Shown: positions 1 through 6,642 of the stretch, piece by piece | How the letters are laid out: each line of letters starts with the position of its first letter | Position numbering within the stretch: position 1 is the first letter of the stretch | From: Euryarchaeota archaeon UBA229 | GTDB taxonomy: Archaea > Thermoplasmatota > Poseidoniia > Poseidoniales > Poseidoniaceae | Assembly (NCBI GenBank): GCA_002505355.1 | Contig: DAUW01000075.1 | Span: 1 to 14,249, forward strand | Direction of reading: 5' to 3' | Length of the DNA: 14,249 nt | Position numbers and translations under genes: made by a program | The notes under the pieces: generated by a model | Seen by the model: only the letters and a program-made list of their open reading frames with translations | What the model was told of the DNA's origin: nothing | Databases searched by the model: none

Positions 1-940
1 AGATTACCGCGATGGACATAACGACGGTTAGGAAGCTGGAAAAGGCTCCGGCAACCAGAAACGCTCTCCGAAAGTTGACTCTAAAAGGCGTATCCATTTC
101 ATCTCGGGCAAACGTTTGGTCTTCTGGTATGGTCGCTCGAAAAGCAAATACTGCGCCGATTTGTATGATAGTAAAGATCAAACCTGCAAGTAACAAAAAT
201 CGTATTCTACTAAACACTTCAATCGGTTCCGCGTTTGGTGAGCCAATCTCGAACAGAACTAAGTGAATACCGGCAATAACTAATGCAAACAGACCAGCAG
301 AAACTAATGAAACGTAGATTTCTTTCAACGTATCAACGGATTCTAATCTAGTGTCATACAGCGTGTTGTACTGTTCAGCAACAGTTTCCTGCTCAGCTCT
401 CATGAACTCGTCAATCGGTTGACCGGCTTCAATAGAAAATGCCATGCGATCCAAAAAATCGGTCCATAGTGGGCTAGGACTCTGGTGAGCAACTATTCTT
501 GCTGCCTCCGGTAGTGAGGTATGCCATTTGTCAACTAAAGTCTCAATTCGCTTCACTTCGGCAGCCAACTCACCGTAATCTGACATCTGTTTGAGAATAT
601 CGAAAATTGACTTAGCACCAACTTCGCCTAGTGATAAAATACCCATTCTGGTGATAAACATGTGCATCTCTTTTTCTATTTTGGTTGCTGAACGCTGCAC
701 CTCCAGTAGCGGAAATGCAATCGCTCCGAGCGACGTGATAATCGGGAAAATCATGATCATTAAAACTCCAGCAAACCCCTGGAACAATGCGCCTTCGCCC
801 AGACCTCCTGTAAGAAATATGACCACCAGAGCAGTAATCAGGCCCATCAACGCGGCACCACCAACGAAGATGAACAGGAAACGCGGAATCGGCATTTCAA
901 GGCGTTTGACTGCCACTTGCCAGATCGGCATTCTCTCCAT
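1..940 (-). CDS. arlJ: Archaellum membrane platform protein ArlJ (FlaJ), C-terminal part off the left edge
   Basis: This is the polytopic inner-membrane platform of the archaellum, a homologue of the TadC/type II secretion F proteins, on which the ATPase ArlI acts. The window holds the first 313 codons; the rest lies beyond base 1. Two hydrophobic segments lie near residues 20-43 and 54-79. They are followed by a soluble, mostly helical cytoplasmic T2SF-type domain at about 80-207, including MGILSLGEVGAKSIFDILKQ at 99-118. Further membrane segments lie at about 210-230, 248-267 and from 293 onward. The ATG at 940 has a strong Shine-Dalgarno (AGGAGGTG, bases 946-953) that overlaps the arlI stop codon, so the two are translationally coupled. 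ArlJ is usually about 500-600 aa, so roughly half is present. No defect is visible. The family call rests on the T2SF fold pattern and on gene order directly after arlI. Confidence 0.93.
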   Translation of the reverse strand, partial: MERMPIWQVAVKRLEMPIPRFLFIFVGGAALMGLITALVVIFLTGGLGEGALFQGFAGVLMIMIFPIITSLGAIAFPLLEVQRSATKIEKEMHMFITRMGILSLGEVGAKSIFDILKQMSDYGELAAEVKRIETLVDKWHTSLPEAARIVAHQSPSPLWTDFLDRMAFSIEAGQPIDEFMRAEQETVAEQYNTLYDTRLESVDTLKEIYVSLVSAGLFALVIAGIHLVLFEIGSPNAEPIEVFSRIRFLLLAGLIFTIIQIGAVFAFRATIPEDQTFARDEMDTPFRVNFRRAFLVAGAFSSFLTVVMSIAVI

Positions 941-945
941 TTTCA

Positions 946-953
946 CACCTCCT
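946..953 (-). promoter_or_regulatory. Shine-Dalgarno of arlJ
   Basis: AGGAGGTG on the minus strand, five bases before the ATG at 940. It fixes the arlJ start and sits across the arlI stop codon. Confidence 0.85.
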
Positions 954-2670
954 AACCGTGATTGACTCCAGTCCAGGTATCAACTGCCCGGTCAAAGGAT
1001 TCGAAACCATTGTTATAGTAGATGCCGAGTAAATCAAACACGTCATCGTAATGAGTTAGGTCGCGGTCTGCCATCTTTTCTAAGGCTGCTGCGCGGCGCA
1101 ACATTTCATCGTAAATATCACGCTTGTTGGCAAAACCTGCCATAGCAGCAATCTTATTCTCCAGCAAGTGGCTTTGGAACATACCGCGGAAATAATGCTT
1201 ATCCTTGACAGGATCCCACTCAAACATACCACGGGTAAGCACACCATCACTGTGTTTGTTGTAACCGATGACCTCGTCGATTCCAGTTACTCTACGTGCT
1301 ATTCCGCCGCCGGGTGCTTCCACAACCTCTTGGAAAATAGCGAAATTGAGGTTATCGAAAAACCGTATCGGGACATTAATTGGGTCTCCGGTAAATCGCT
1401 GAATCATCTTGACGATTGATGATGCGTGGAATGTCGCTATGACTGGGTGACCTGTCTGCATAGCTTGGAACGCAGTTGCACCCTCAACACCACGAATTTC
1501 ACCGATAATGATGTAGCGTGGCCGACTTCTTAGCGCTGCCTTGAGCAGGTCGAACATCTCTACTCGCGATTCCTCATTCTTGGAATCCCTAGTAACTAGT
1601 CGCTGCCAAATCTTGTGCCTAACTTTTACTTCCGGTGTATCTTCAGCGGAATAGATTTTCACATTGTGATCGATAAATGGTAAAATAGCGTTTAGCGTTG
1701 TGGTTTTTCCTGAGGCAGTTTCCCCGGACACCAGCACTGACATACCGTACTCCAAACAAATCCAAATGTATGCCGCTACTTGTGAAGAGATAGTACCCCA
1801 CTTAATCAGTTGGATGATGGAGATTGTCTCCTCAGCGAATTTACGAATCGTAAATGACGGTCCTAACATTGAAACGTCATCCGAGAATATGATATTGATA
1901 CGTGAGCCATCCAGCAACGCACCATCAATAATCGGCTTATTGTCTGACACGGGCCGCCCGATACGCTCAGACATAGCCCTTAGATAACGTGATAGAATCT
2001 CTCGCTCCCTGAATCGAATATTTGAGGTGACCATGCCGAAAACCTTGTGGTCCATGTGAATGTGTTTAAGGCCGACAGAGTGGATATCTTCCAGCATCTC
2101 GTCTGAGAGTAGGGGTTCAAGTGGGCCGTTTTTTATTAGATCACGCACGATGATATACTCAAGGCGTTGCCTTTGGTCCGGAGTTACAATCACTCGCTTA
2201 TCGTCCATCCCAATCATTTCCCACAATCGACCTTGCCGCCTTGGTGTTACACCAACCTCGCTTTCCAGAACAGAATATCGCTCAATCATTTGGGTGAGGA
2301 TGTTTTCAAATTCTCCATCAGTGGTAAATGTCGGCGCTGTAGGGGCTTCTTGAAGTAAGGTCTCAACTAATTCTCGACGCATATTCTCTTCTTCTTCAGT
2401 AAGTTGTGGCTCTAAACCAAACCATAGGATTTGACCTCCGCTGCCGTCATCGTCTTCTGGAGGTTCGTATATGTGAATAAAAATTGGCTCTTTGGCCATG
2501 TAAATTAGGTTGTATGGGCGATTTTTCTTGGCATCTCTGTCAAGCGGTCCGTAATACATTGGCCGCGAACCATAGCGCGATTCAAAATCGCGAACCCAAT
2601 CTGCAACGTGTGGGTATGCTGCCATGACGCTGTTGAGGTCGCCTTTTGCAAATCTTCCTTCTTCTGCCAT
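952..2670 (-). CDS. arlI: Archaellum assembly and rotation ATPase ArlI (FlaI)
   Basis: This is the hexameric secretion-type ATPase that powers both assembly and rotation of the archaellum. It works on the cytoplasmic face with ArlH and ArlJ. The product is 572 aa from the ATG at 2670, close to the usual FlaI length. An N-terminal domain of roughly 250 residues precedes the RecA-like core. The Walker A motif GETASGKT is at about 316-323, the acidic box IYSAEDTPE follows near 339-347, the Walker B-type RPRYIIIGEIRG is at 383-394 and the His box GHPVIATFHA at 407-416. All catalytic motifs look intact. A longer frame opens with a TTG at 2685 but has no good ribosome site there. The ATG at 2670 is preceded by GGGAGAT at suitable spacing, so it is preferred. 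The gene starts 12 bases after arlH ends and its stop overlaps the arlJ Shine-Dalgarno. Confidence 0.97.
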   Translation of the reverse strand: MAEEGRFAKGDLNSVMAAYPHVADWVRDFESRYGSRPMYYGPLDRDAKKNRPYNLIYMAKEPIFIHIYEPPEDDDGSGGQILWFGLEPQLTEEEENMRRELVETLLQEAPTAPTFTTDGEFENILTQMIERYSVLESEVGVTPRRQGRLWEMIGMDDKRVIVTPDQRQRLEYIIVRDLIKNGPLEPLLSDEMLEDIHSVGLKHIHMDHKVFGMVTSNIRFREREILSRYLRAMSERIGRPVSDNKPIIDGALLDGSRINIIFSDDVSMLGPSFTIRKFAEETISIIQLIKWGTISSQVAAYIWICLEYGMSVLVSGETASGKTTTLNAILPFIDHNVKIYSAEDTPEVKVRHKIWQRLVTRDSKNEESRVEMFDLLKAALRSRPRYIIIGEIRGVEGATAFQAMQTGHPVIATFHASSIVKMIQRFTGDPINVPIRFFDNLNFAIFQEVVEAPGGGIARRVTGIDEVIGYNKHSDGVLTRGMFEWDPVKDKHYFRGMFQSHLLENKIAAMAGFANKRDIYDEMLRRAAALEKMADRDLTHYDDVFDLLGIYYNNGFESFDRAVDTWTGVNHG

Positions 2671-2674
2671 GATA

Positions 2675-2681
2675 ATCTCCC
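2675..2681 (-). promoter_or_regulatory. Shine-Dalgarno deciding the arlI start
   Basis: GGGAGAT on the minus strand, a few bases before the ATG at 2670. It supports that ATG over the in-frame TTG at 2685, which overlaps the arlH stop. Confidence 0.65.
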
Positions 2682-3413
2682 TCAACTAACTGCAGTGATG
2701 TCAACGATGAAGCCCATGCTCGGCTCGACACGCCAGCCAACACTAGTTTGAACCGGACCAGCCGCTCTTAGGAATCTTGTCACTACGATACTTCGCTTCA
2801 AATCACCACCTATCAGGGCAGTTGATAAGTCGAGTACTACTTCTGCCGACGCCCGCAGGTTGTGCAAGAGTTTGTGATTCATTTCATCAGGGTCAACACA
2901 CAGCATGACTGAGCGACCTTCAGAGGTGATTTTTCTCAGCTTTTGCATTAGCTCAAACCTTTGATGCTCATCGAGATTATCCGGCATCAAGGCACTGGCT
3001 GAATCTAAAATGATAACATCGGCTTCTGTTACAGCTTCACTGTTCAAAACATCTTCCAGACCGACATCGGCTTTTGCCTCTGCTACAGTTCCAAAGCGAG
3101 AGAAAATCATTAATCGCCCCTCGCGTAATGCGTCGGTAACGCCATAACCAATCGACTCCATCTGTTCTATCCAGCCACGAGTGGTCAACTCAGTAGTGAC
3201 AACTAGGACTTTAACATCATTATCGAGCATACCGTGTACTAAGCGCTGCGCAATCAGTGACTTACCGGCTCCAACTACTCCCTGAACAACATAAAGCGAT
3301 CTATTGGGTAATCGCAGACCCATGGTATCGGCTAAAGAGTCTGTTTCAACATCAAATGCAAACCCGTCTTCAACCGGTTTGTGTGGGAAATTCAGCGGAT
3401 CATCAGACTGCAT
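2682..3413 (-). CDS. arlH: Archaellum regulatory ATP-binding protein ArlH (FlaH)
   Basis: ArlH is a KaiC/RecA-like protein that binds ATP and forms a ring at the base of the archaellum motor with ArlI. In this family ATP binding and autophosphorylation switch the complex between states. The product is 243 aa, a normal length. The Walker A motif GVVGAGKS is at residues 45-52, the conserved VTTELTTRGW follows at 72-81, and the Walker B strand DVIILD is at 132-137. The N-terminal strand and helix arrangement before Walker A is KaiC-like. The ATG at 3413 lies inside the last codons of arlG (11-bp overlap) and is preceded by GAGGTGAG, so the two genes are translationally coupled. The next gene is arlI, the known partner. 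Nothing looks defective. Confidence 0.95.
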   Translation of the reverse strand: MQSDDPLNFPHKPVEDGFAFDVETDSLADTMGLRLPNRSLYVVQGVVGAGKSLIAQRLVHGMLDNDVKVLVVTTELTTRGWIEQMESIGYGVTDALREGRLMIFSRFGTVAEAKADVGLEDVLNSEAVTEADVIILDSASALMPDNLDEHQRFELMQKLRKITSEGRSVMLCVDPDEMNHKLLHNLRASAEVVLDLSTALIGGDLKRSIVVTRFLRAAGPVQTSVGWRVEPSMGFIVDITAVS

Positions 3414-3903
3414 TCAATCTCACCTCGGTTGATTCAGTTGCTTCTCCTTGATAGCCAGAGACCGACACTGATTGCACTAGAATCGTCAATTTAACATCGT
3501 CATTGTCTTGATAGCCGAAAGCACCACTAATCTCTACCTCAAGTAGCTCTGAACTAGCCCAATCGCCATTTGGTAAGACTGTTGTTGTAATGTCCCCGCT
3601 AGCCACGACTACGCCATCTAACTGAACGAATAGCGAAGCCTCGTCCAGTAGATACTCGCCGCTATTTATCAGATAGAAGGTTATGGTTTCAGTTGGATTC
3701 GCTGGATCGTTATCATAAGCAACATTCGACAAATCGCCTGCGAAGTCAAACGATGTCTTCGCGTCTGCCTCATCTTCTCTACGCTCCTGTTCCATGGCTG
3801 TGGTAATATCCCCATACTGGCTAATCAATACAGCCGAAACTGCTCCCGAGACCAATAATGCAGTGGCCAGGAAAATGAATGTTGATGCTCCGCCGTCTGC
3901 CAT
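3403..3903 (-). CDS. arlG: Archaellum stator-like pseudopilin ArlG (FlaG)
   Basis: ArlG has an N-terminal membrane helix and a beta-sandwich facing outward. In characterised archaea ArlG and ArlF together form a stator-like filament that couples the motor to the cell envelope. The product is 166 aa: a short N-terminus (MADGGAS), a hydrophobic helix at about 8-28, a charged linker with a short coiled-coil tendency near 34-50, then beta-rich sequence. The stretch FYLINSGEYLLDEASLFVQL at 76-95 matches the typical FlaG/FlaF strand pattern of an asparagine-glycine turn followed by a variable strand and 'DG'. Its ATG at 3903 follows GTGAGGT at good spacing. It starts 9 bases after arlF ends and overlaps arlH by 11 bases. 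Length and position between arlF and arlH make the assignment firm, although the sandwich itself is divergent. Confidence 0.88.
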   Translation of the reverse strand: MADGGASTFIFLATALLVSGAVSAVLISQYGDITTAMEQERREDEADAKTSFDFAGDLSNVAYDNDPANPTETITFYLINSGEYLLDEASLFVQLDGVVVASGDITTTVLPNGDWASSELLEVEISGAFGYQDNDDVKLTILVQSVSVSGYQGEATESTEVRLNAV

Positions 3904-3912
3904 GTTGATACC

Positions 3913-4560
3913 TCACTGTAATGTTCTTGCACTATTGTAACCGTTTGTTGATATCGCTAAGGTTTCAAACACTTCATTACCAAAACCGCGCCACTCTATA
4001 CCGACTGTATCGCTTGGATAAAGATTATTGGAGTCAACTATTGGCGCCAAGGTTGCTAAATTACGAGCATTGCTCCCATCTAAGAACAACCAGACCTCAT
4101 CAATCGGAACGATTACTGAACCGGTGTTGGTTAGGTTTGCATTAATCACTGTAGTTCTTGCTGTTACAGATAAACTGCCGTTCACGCCGTTTGGTTGTGG
4201 TCCGTCAATGATAATTGTTGGGTCGGAGGTATAGTCGCCATGGTTGGTGATAGACCATGAGACTATTGCTCCGTTTGCATCGACGGTGAAGGTTCCGGAA
4301 AAGCCGGAGCCACCACCACCAACAGCACTCAATGTGCCACTGGTGTAATTCTCACCCGGGTTATCTATTTGCAGTGCCGTAATTGCTCCTAAAGCGATAT
4401 CAGCATTATCAATTGAGAAAGTTGGGATTGGTTCATTGGCCGATTCTATGGTCTCTAATGATGACTCCAATCGAAGGTCGATTGCATTAACTGCTAAAGC
4501 TAATACAACTAACATCGACGTGCCGACAATTAGGCCACCAATACCGACCGATGCACCCAT
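3913..4560 (-). CDS. arlF: Archaellum stator-like pseudopilin ArlF (FlaF) with an inserted GxxYTS repeat module
   Basis: ArlF is the pseudopilin-like partner of ArlG; in Sulfolobus it contacts the S-layer. The product is 215 aa, clearly longer than the roughly 120-160 aa usual for the family. A membrane helix at about 7-27 is followed by a short coiled stretch at 28-45 and FSIDNADIALG at 48-58, which looks like the first sandwich strand. Residues about 59-136 are extra. They form two similar units, each opening GAI, containing a Y-T-S turn (NYTSG at 71-75; DYTSDP at 109-114) and ending in a Gly-rich strand with an alternating T/V pattern. The sandwich resumes with NANLTNTGSV at 140-149 and VWLFLDG at 156-162, which match ArlF/ArlG. 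The start at 4560 follows GAGGAGAA and is separated from the previous stop by one base. The assignment rests on the flanking halves and gene order. Confidence 0.82.
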   Translation of the reverse strand: MGASVGIGGLIVGTSMLVVLALAVNAIDLRLESSLETIESANEPIPTFSIDNADIALGAITALQIDNPGENYTSGTLSAVGGGGSGFSGTFTVDANGAIVSWSITNHGDYTSDPTIIIDGPQPNGVNGSLSVTARTTVINANLTNTGSVIVPIDEVWLFLDGSNARNLATLAPIVDSNNLYPSDTVGIEWRGFGNEVFETLAISTNGYNSARTLQ

Positions 4561-4561
4561 T

Positions 4562-5419
4562 TCATTCTTCTCCTCTGAGTTGTTTTACCTGTCTCCAAGA
4601 TGTTACAAGTGCTGAGAATGTCAGCAATTCACGATGCGGTAGATGATCTTCCAATGCCGCCTCTGCCTCGCCTGGTGTTGCAAGTTGCACAATTGCCAGC
4701 ACTGAGTTACCCTCATCTTGATTGAGCATACCTGAGTTAATCGCTTTCTGAACGAAATTTACCGCCGCCATACCAGACATATTGTCTAGCAATAATGCAG
4801 CAACTGTCGGTGCTCCGACTTTATTCGCTTCAGTAGTTGGGCCAGCCGAAGGAGCAACCAAAAACGGGTTTGCTGCCAAGGCCTGTGCTTCATACAACTC
4901 AACCAAAGGTGCTTCATCTTCTGCCATTAGACGATTTACTCCAGCGGCAGGGATTACCTCACCGCTTGCGGTGATTATGGTATCGCCAGCACTCATTTCG
5001 GCATCCATATGGTCGTCATGAGCAATTGGATTACCGTCATCGTCAACCTTGTGCTCGACCGTCTGGATTTGCATACTTTCTTCGATCCGCTTCTCAACCA
5101 ATCCAAGAACGTCTTCTACCATATCTAAACGACTGCTAATCAAACGCTCCAAACCAGATGTGTCTACTTGGGCATTGACCTGCGCAGGTTGGGCAGGAGC
5201 CATGGTTTGAGTGACCGTTGGCACGCTACCTATGCTGTTTATTTTAGCCCTAGTGGGTCCTGGGGATATCGTCCATGCATCCTCTTCGCTGAGCTCGCCT
5301 TCTTCGGGAAGGGGAACCTGCTCGATTGCCACATTTGACAAAATTTTCAGTCGCTCTTCGCTCAGTTCTGCATCTGCATCTCGGATGTTGCCTGTGTTAT
5401 TACTAAATGGCCAAGCCAT
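4562..5419 (-). CDS. arlCDE: Cytosolic archaellum motor protein in the ArlCDE (FlaC/D/E) position, divergent
   Basis: This is a soluble 285-aa acidic protein with no signal or membrane segment. It lies exactly where euryarchaeal archaellum clusters carry arlC/D/E, the proteins that form the cytoplasmic motor ring and connect to chemotaxis through CheF. The N-terminal half (1-85) is low-complexity, proline- and glutamate-rich. A short amphipathic helix likely to form a coiled coil spans about 88-116. After an acidic linker, a helical C-terminal domain at about 195-281 includes LDNMSGMAAVNFVQKAINSG at 211-230. That domain roughly follows the helix pattern of the FlaD/E domain but lacks its typical tryptophan-rich WIEFL and GWIS signatures. 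The ATG at 5419 has a very strong Shine-Dalgarno (AAGGAGGT). Function is inferred mainly from gene order; an unrelated adaptor replacing ArlCDE is the alternative. Confidence 0.6.
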   Translation of the reverse strand: MAWPFSNNTGNIRDADAELSEERLKILSNVAIEQVPLPEEGELSEEDAWTISPGPTRAKINSIGSVPTVTQTMAPAQPAQVNAQVDTSGLERLISSRLDMVEDVLGLVEKRIEESMQIQTVEHKVDDDGNPIAHDDHMDAEMSAGDTIITASGEVIPAAGVNRLMAEDEAPLVELYEAQALAANPFLVAPSAGPTTEANKVGAPTVAALLLDNMSGMAAVNFVQKAINSGMLNQDEGNSVLAIVQLATPGEAEAALEDHLPHRELLTFSALVTSWRQVKQLRGEE

Positions 5420-5425
5420 TAGTAT

Positions 5426-5433
5426 ACCTCCTT
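5426..5433 (-). promoter_or_regulatory. Shine-Dalgarno of the ArlCDE-position gene
   Basis: AAGGAGGT on the minus strand, six bases before the ATG at 5419. Its first bases form the foot of the stem-loop at 5431-5463, so folding could modulate access to it. Confidence 0.8.
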
Positions 5434-5463
5434 GCCGTCGAGGAATTATTCCTCAACAGCAAG
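5431..5463 (-). promoter_or_regulatory. 15-bp stem-loop between the archaellins and the motor genes
   Basis: On the minus strand CTTGCTGTTGAGGAA pairs with TTCCTCGACGGCAAG around a TAA loop: fifteen contiguous pairs, two of them G-U. It begins five bases after the second archaellin stop codon and ends on the Shine-Dalgarno of the next gene. There is no downstream U-tract, so it does not look like a simple terminator. An RNA processing, stability or partial-termination element that lets archaellin mRNA exceed motor mRNA is the likeliest role, by inference. Confidence 0.75.
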
Positions 5464-5468
5464 CAACA

Positions 5469-6041
5469 TCAGATAACCGCAGTACCGGTGTCGTCGCTTC
5501 CGACACTAAGTGTCTCGAAAGTTGTGCCACCACTTTCAACGTGGATGAATAACTGCGCTGCTTGTCCAGCTGATCCTGAAACTGCTTGTGCGTCACAAGT
5601 GGCAGCAGCAATCAAAATCTTGTACGGATTTTGAATCGTCATCGTTCCAACTCCAGCGCCAAACTGGGATACTGATTGTAGTTGGACGTTTGCTGCACCA
5701 AAGTTACCATTACTGTCTTCATAACCGTTACCTGCATCACAGAATAATTGCCATGAGATTGAAGTTGCTTGAATGGTATCGCTACCAGCAGCTAACCTTA
5801 CATACAGCACGTAATCATCATTTCCATCGACAAAGCCTTGCATAATTGTTAGTTTGCCTGACAGTTCATCGGACGTATCATCACCCGCAGTTTGTGCGTT
5901 CTGTTGTAATTTTTCTGCGGTTTGGATGATGACTGCGGATGCTACAGCAGCAACAAGTATCAAAGAGATAAACACAATCATAGCACCGATACCGATAGCT
6001 CCCCATGTGTCTTGTTCTTGGTTATCTCTTGTTGTCTTCAC
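5469..6041 (-). CDS. arlB2: Archaellin (archaellum filament subunit), second copy
   Basis: This is a filament subunit of 190 aa. It has a short leader of 14 residues ending in Trp-Gly, then the archaellin N-terminal helix GIGAMIVFISLILVAAVASA at residues 17-36 and the conserved EKLQQNAQTAG at 43-53. The class III signal peptidase (ArlK/FlaK) is expected to cleave after Gly14, giving a mature protein that starts Ala-Ile-Gly-Ile-Gly. The usual lysine or arginine before that glycine is replaced by Trp. The exported C-terminal domain is beta-rich and contains two cysteines (C101, C149). Translation appears to start at a GTG (6041) that overlaps the stop of the first archaellin in a GTGA motif, with GGTGG just upstream, so the two are coupled. 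The N-terminal ~45 residues nearly match the neighbour, whereas the outer domains differ. Confidence 0.93.
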   Translation of the reverse strand: MKTTRDNQEQDTWGAIGIGAMIVFISLILVAAVASAVIIQTAEKLQQNAQTAGDDTSDELSGKLTIMQGFVDGNDDYVLYVRLAAGSDTIQATSISWQLFCDAGNGYEDSNGNFGAANVQLQSVSQFGAGVGTMTIQNPYKILIAAATCDAQAVSGSAGQAAQLFIHVESGGTTFETLSVGSDDTGTAVI

Positions 6042-6595
6042 ACTACCACCGTCCCGGAGGTTGTTGCTGCACCGTATGATAATACTTCATAGGTAAATCC
6101 AGAGTTTCCTGCAGCGATAGTCAAAACGTGGTTCTGATTAGCAGTTGGTGGGCAGTTGTTACCGTTTACCGGCAAAGTTACCTGATAAACTTGGCCTGCT
6201 AGTGCTGGTCCAGCTCCACCGTTGGCTGATACAGCAGCGGATGCTGCAAGGTTTCCAGCATCAGGGTCGTTGGCAGTGCAGGTTATTGAGTAAGCGATTT
6301 GAGCAAATTGGATTGATTCCGAGCCCGGAGCCAGTTCCCAAGTCATTCTTAGGTCGCCACCATTGTCAATTACAATACTCAGGGGCATAATTTTTGATGC
6401 CATCTGATCTTGTGTTTGGTCACCTGTGGTTTGTGCGTTCTGCTGCAGCTTTTCAGCGGTCTGTATAATCACCGCTGATGCTACCGCCGCCACAAGGATG
6501 AGCGCGATGAATACAATCATCGCACCAATACCCATTGCAGCAAGGTTGTCGCTATTTTCGTTCTTCATTTCATTTCTTTTCATATTTTTCACCAT
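6038..6595 (-). CDS. arlB1: Archaellin (archaellum filament subunit), first copy
   Basis: This filament subunit of 185 aa is the first archaellin of the tandem pair. The leader is lysine- and asparagine-rich; three ATGs (residues 1, 5, 10) could start it. The hydrophobic assembly helix MGIGAMIVFIALILVAAVAS spans residues 21-40 and is followed by EKLQQNAQTTG at 48-58. By alignment with characterised archaellins the cleavage point falls between Ala19 and Ala20, so the normal Gly at -1 is absent, as is the basic residue at -2. The outer domain is beta-rich with cysteines at 106 and 148, a pair also seen in the second copy. A GGGAGG lies 14 bases before the first ATG, rather far, and is part of a small hairpin. 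The stop overlaps the GTG of the next archaellin. The family call is secure; the exact start is less so. Confidence 0.92.
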   Translation of the reverse strand: MVKNMKRNEMKNENSDNLAAMGIGAMIVFIALILVAAVASAVIIQTAEKLQQNAQTTGDQTQDQMASKIMPLSIVIDNGGDLRMTWELAPGSESIQFAQIAYSITCTANDPDAGNLAASAAVSANGGAGPALAGQVYQVTLPVNGNNCPPTANQNHVLTIAAGNSGFTYEVLSYGAATTSGTVVV

Positions 6596-6609
6596 TTTGT
6601 TTTTCTCGT

Positions 6610-6628
6610 CCTCCCGCTTTACGGGTGG
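6610..6628 (-). promoter_or_regulatory. Small GC hairpin containing GGGAGG upstream of the first archaellin
   Basis: On the minus strand CCACCCG pairs with CGGGAGG around TAAAG: six G-C pairs and one A-A mismatch. It occupies the 47-base gap between the ~400-aa gene and the archaellin. The 3' arm is the only purine-rich ribosome-site candidate for the archaellin, so the hairpin could mask it, or mark an RNA processing point. Confidence 0.5.
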
Positions 6629-6642
6629 AATAGGATAAGGGC

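Noticed and set aside
591..965. 124-codon plus-strand open frame
   Set aside because: It is antisense to arlJ, which has a strong ribosome site and clear T2SF/membrane features; the plus frame has no recognisable domain.
3403..3413. Overlap of arlG and arlH as a frameshift or sequencing error
   Set aside because: Both frames are intact with normal lengths, and arlH has its own Shine-Dalgarno; such overlaps recur throughout this unit.
952..3903. Type IV pilus or Tad secretion cluster rather than an archaellum
   Set aside because: ArlH, ArlF and ArlG with archaellin-type GIG...LQQNAQ subunits in archaellum order are specific to the archaellum.
5431..5463. Stem-loop read as a classical intrinsic terminator
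   Set aside because: No U-tract follows, and the next gene's Shine-Dalgarno directly abuts the stem, so complete termination there is unlikely.
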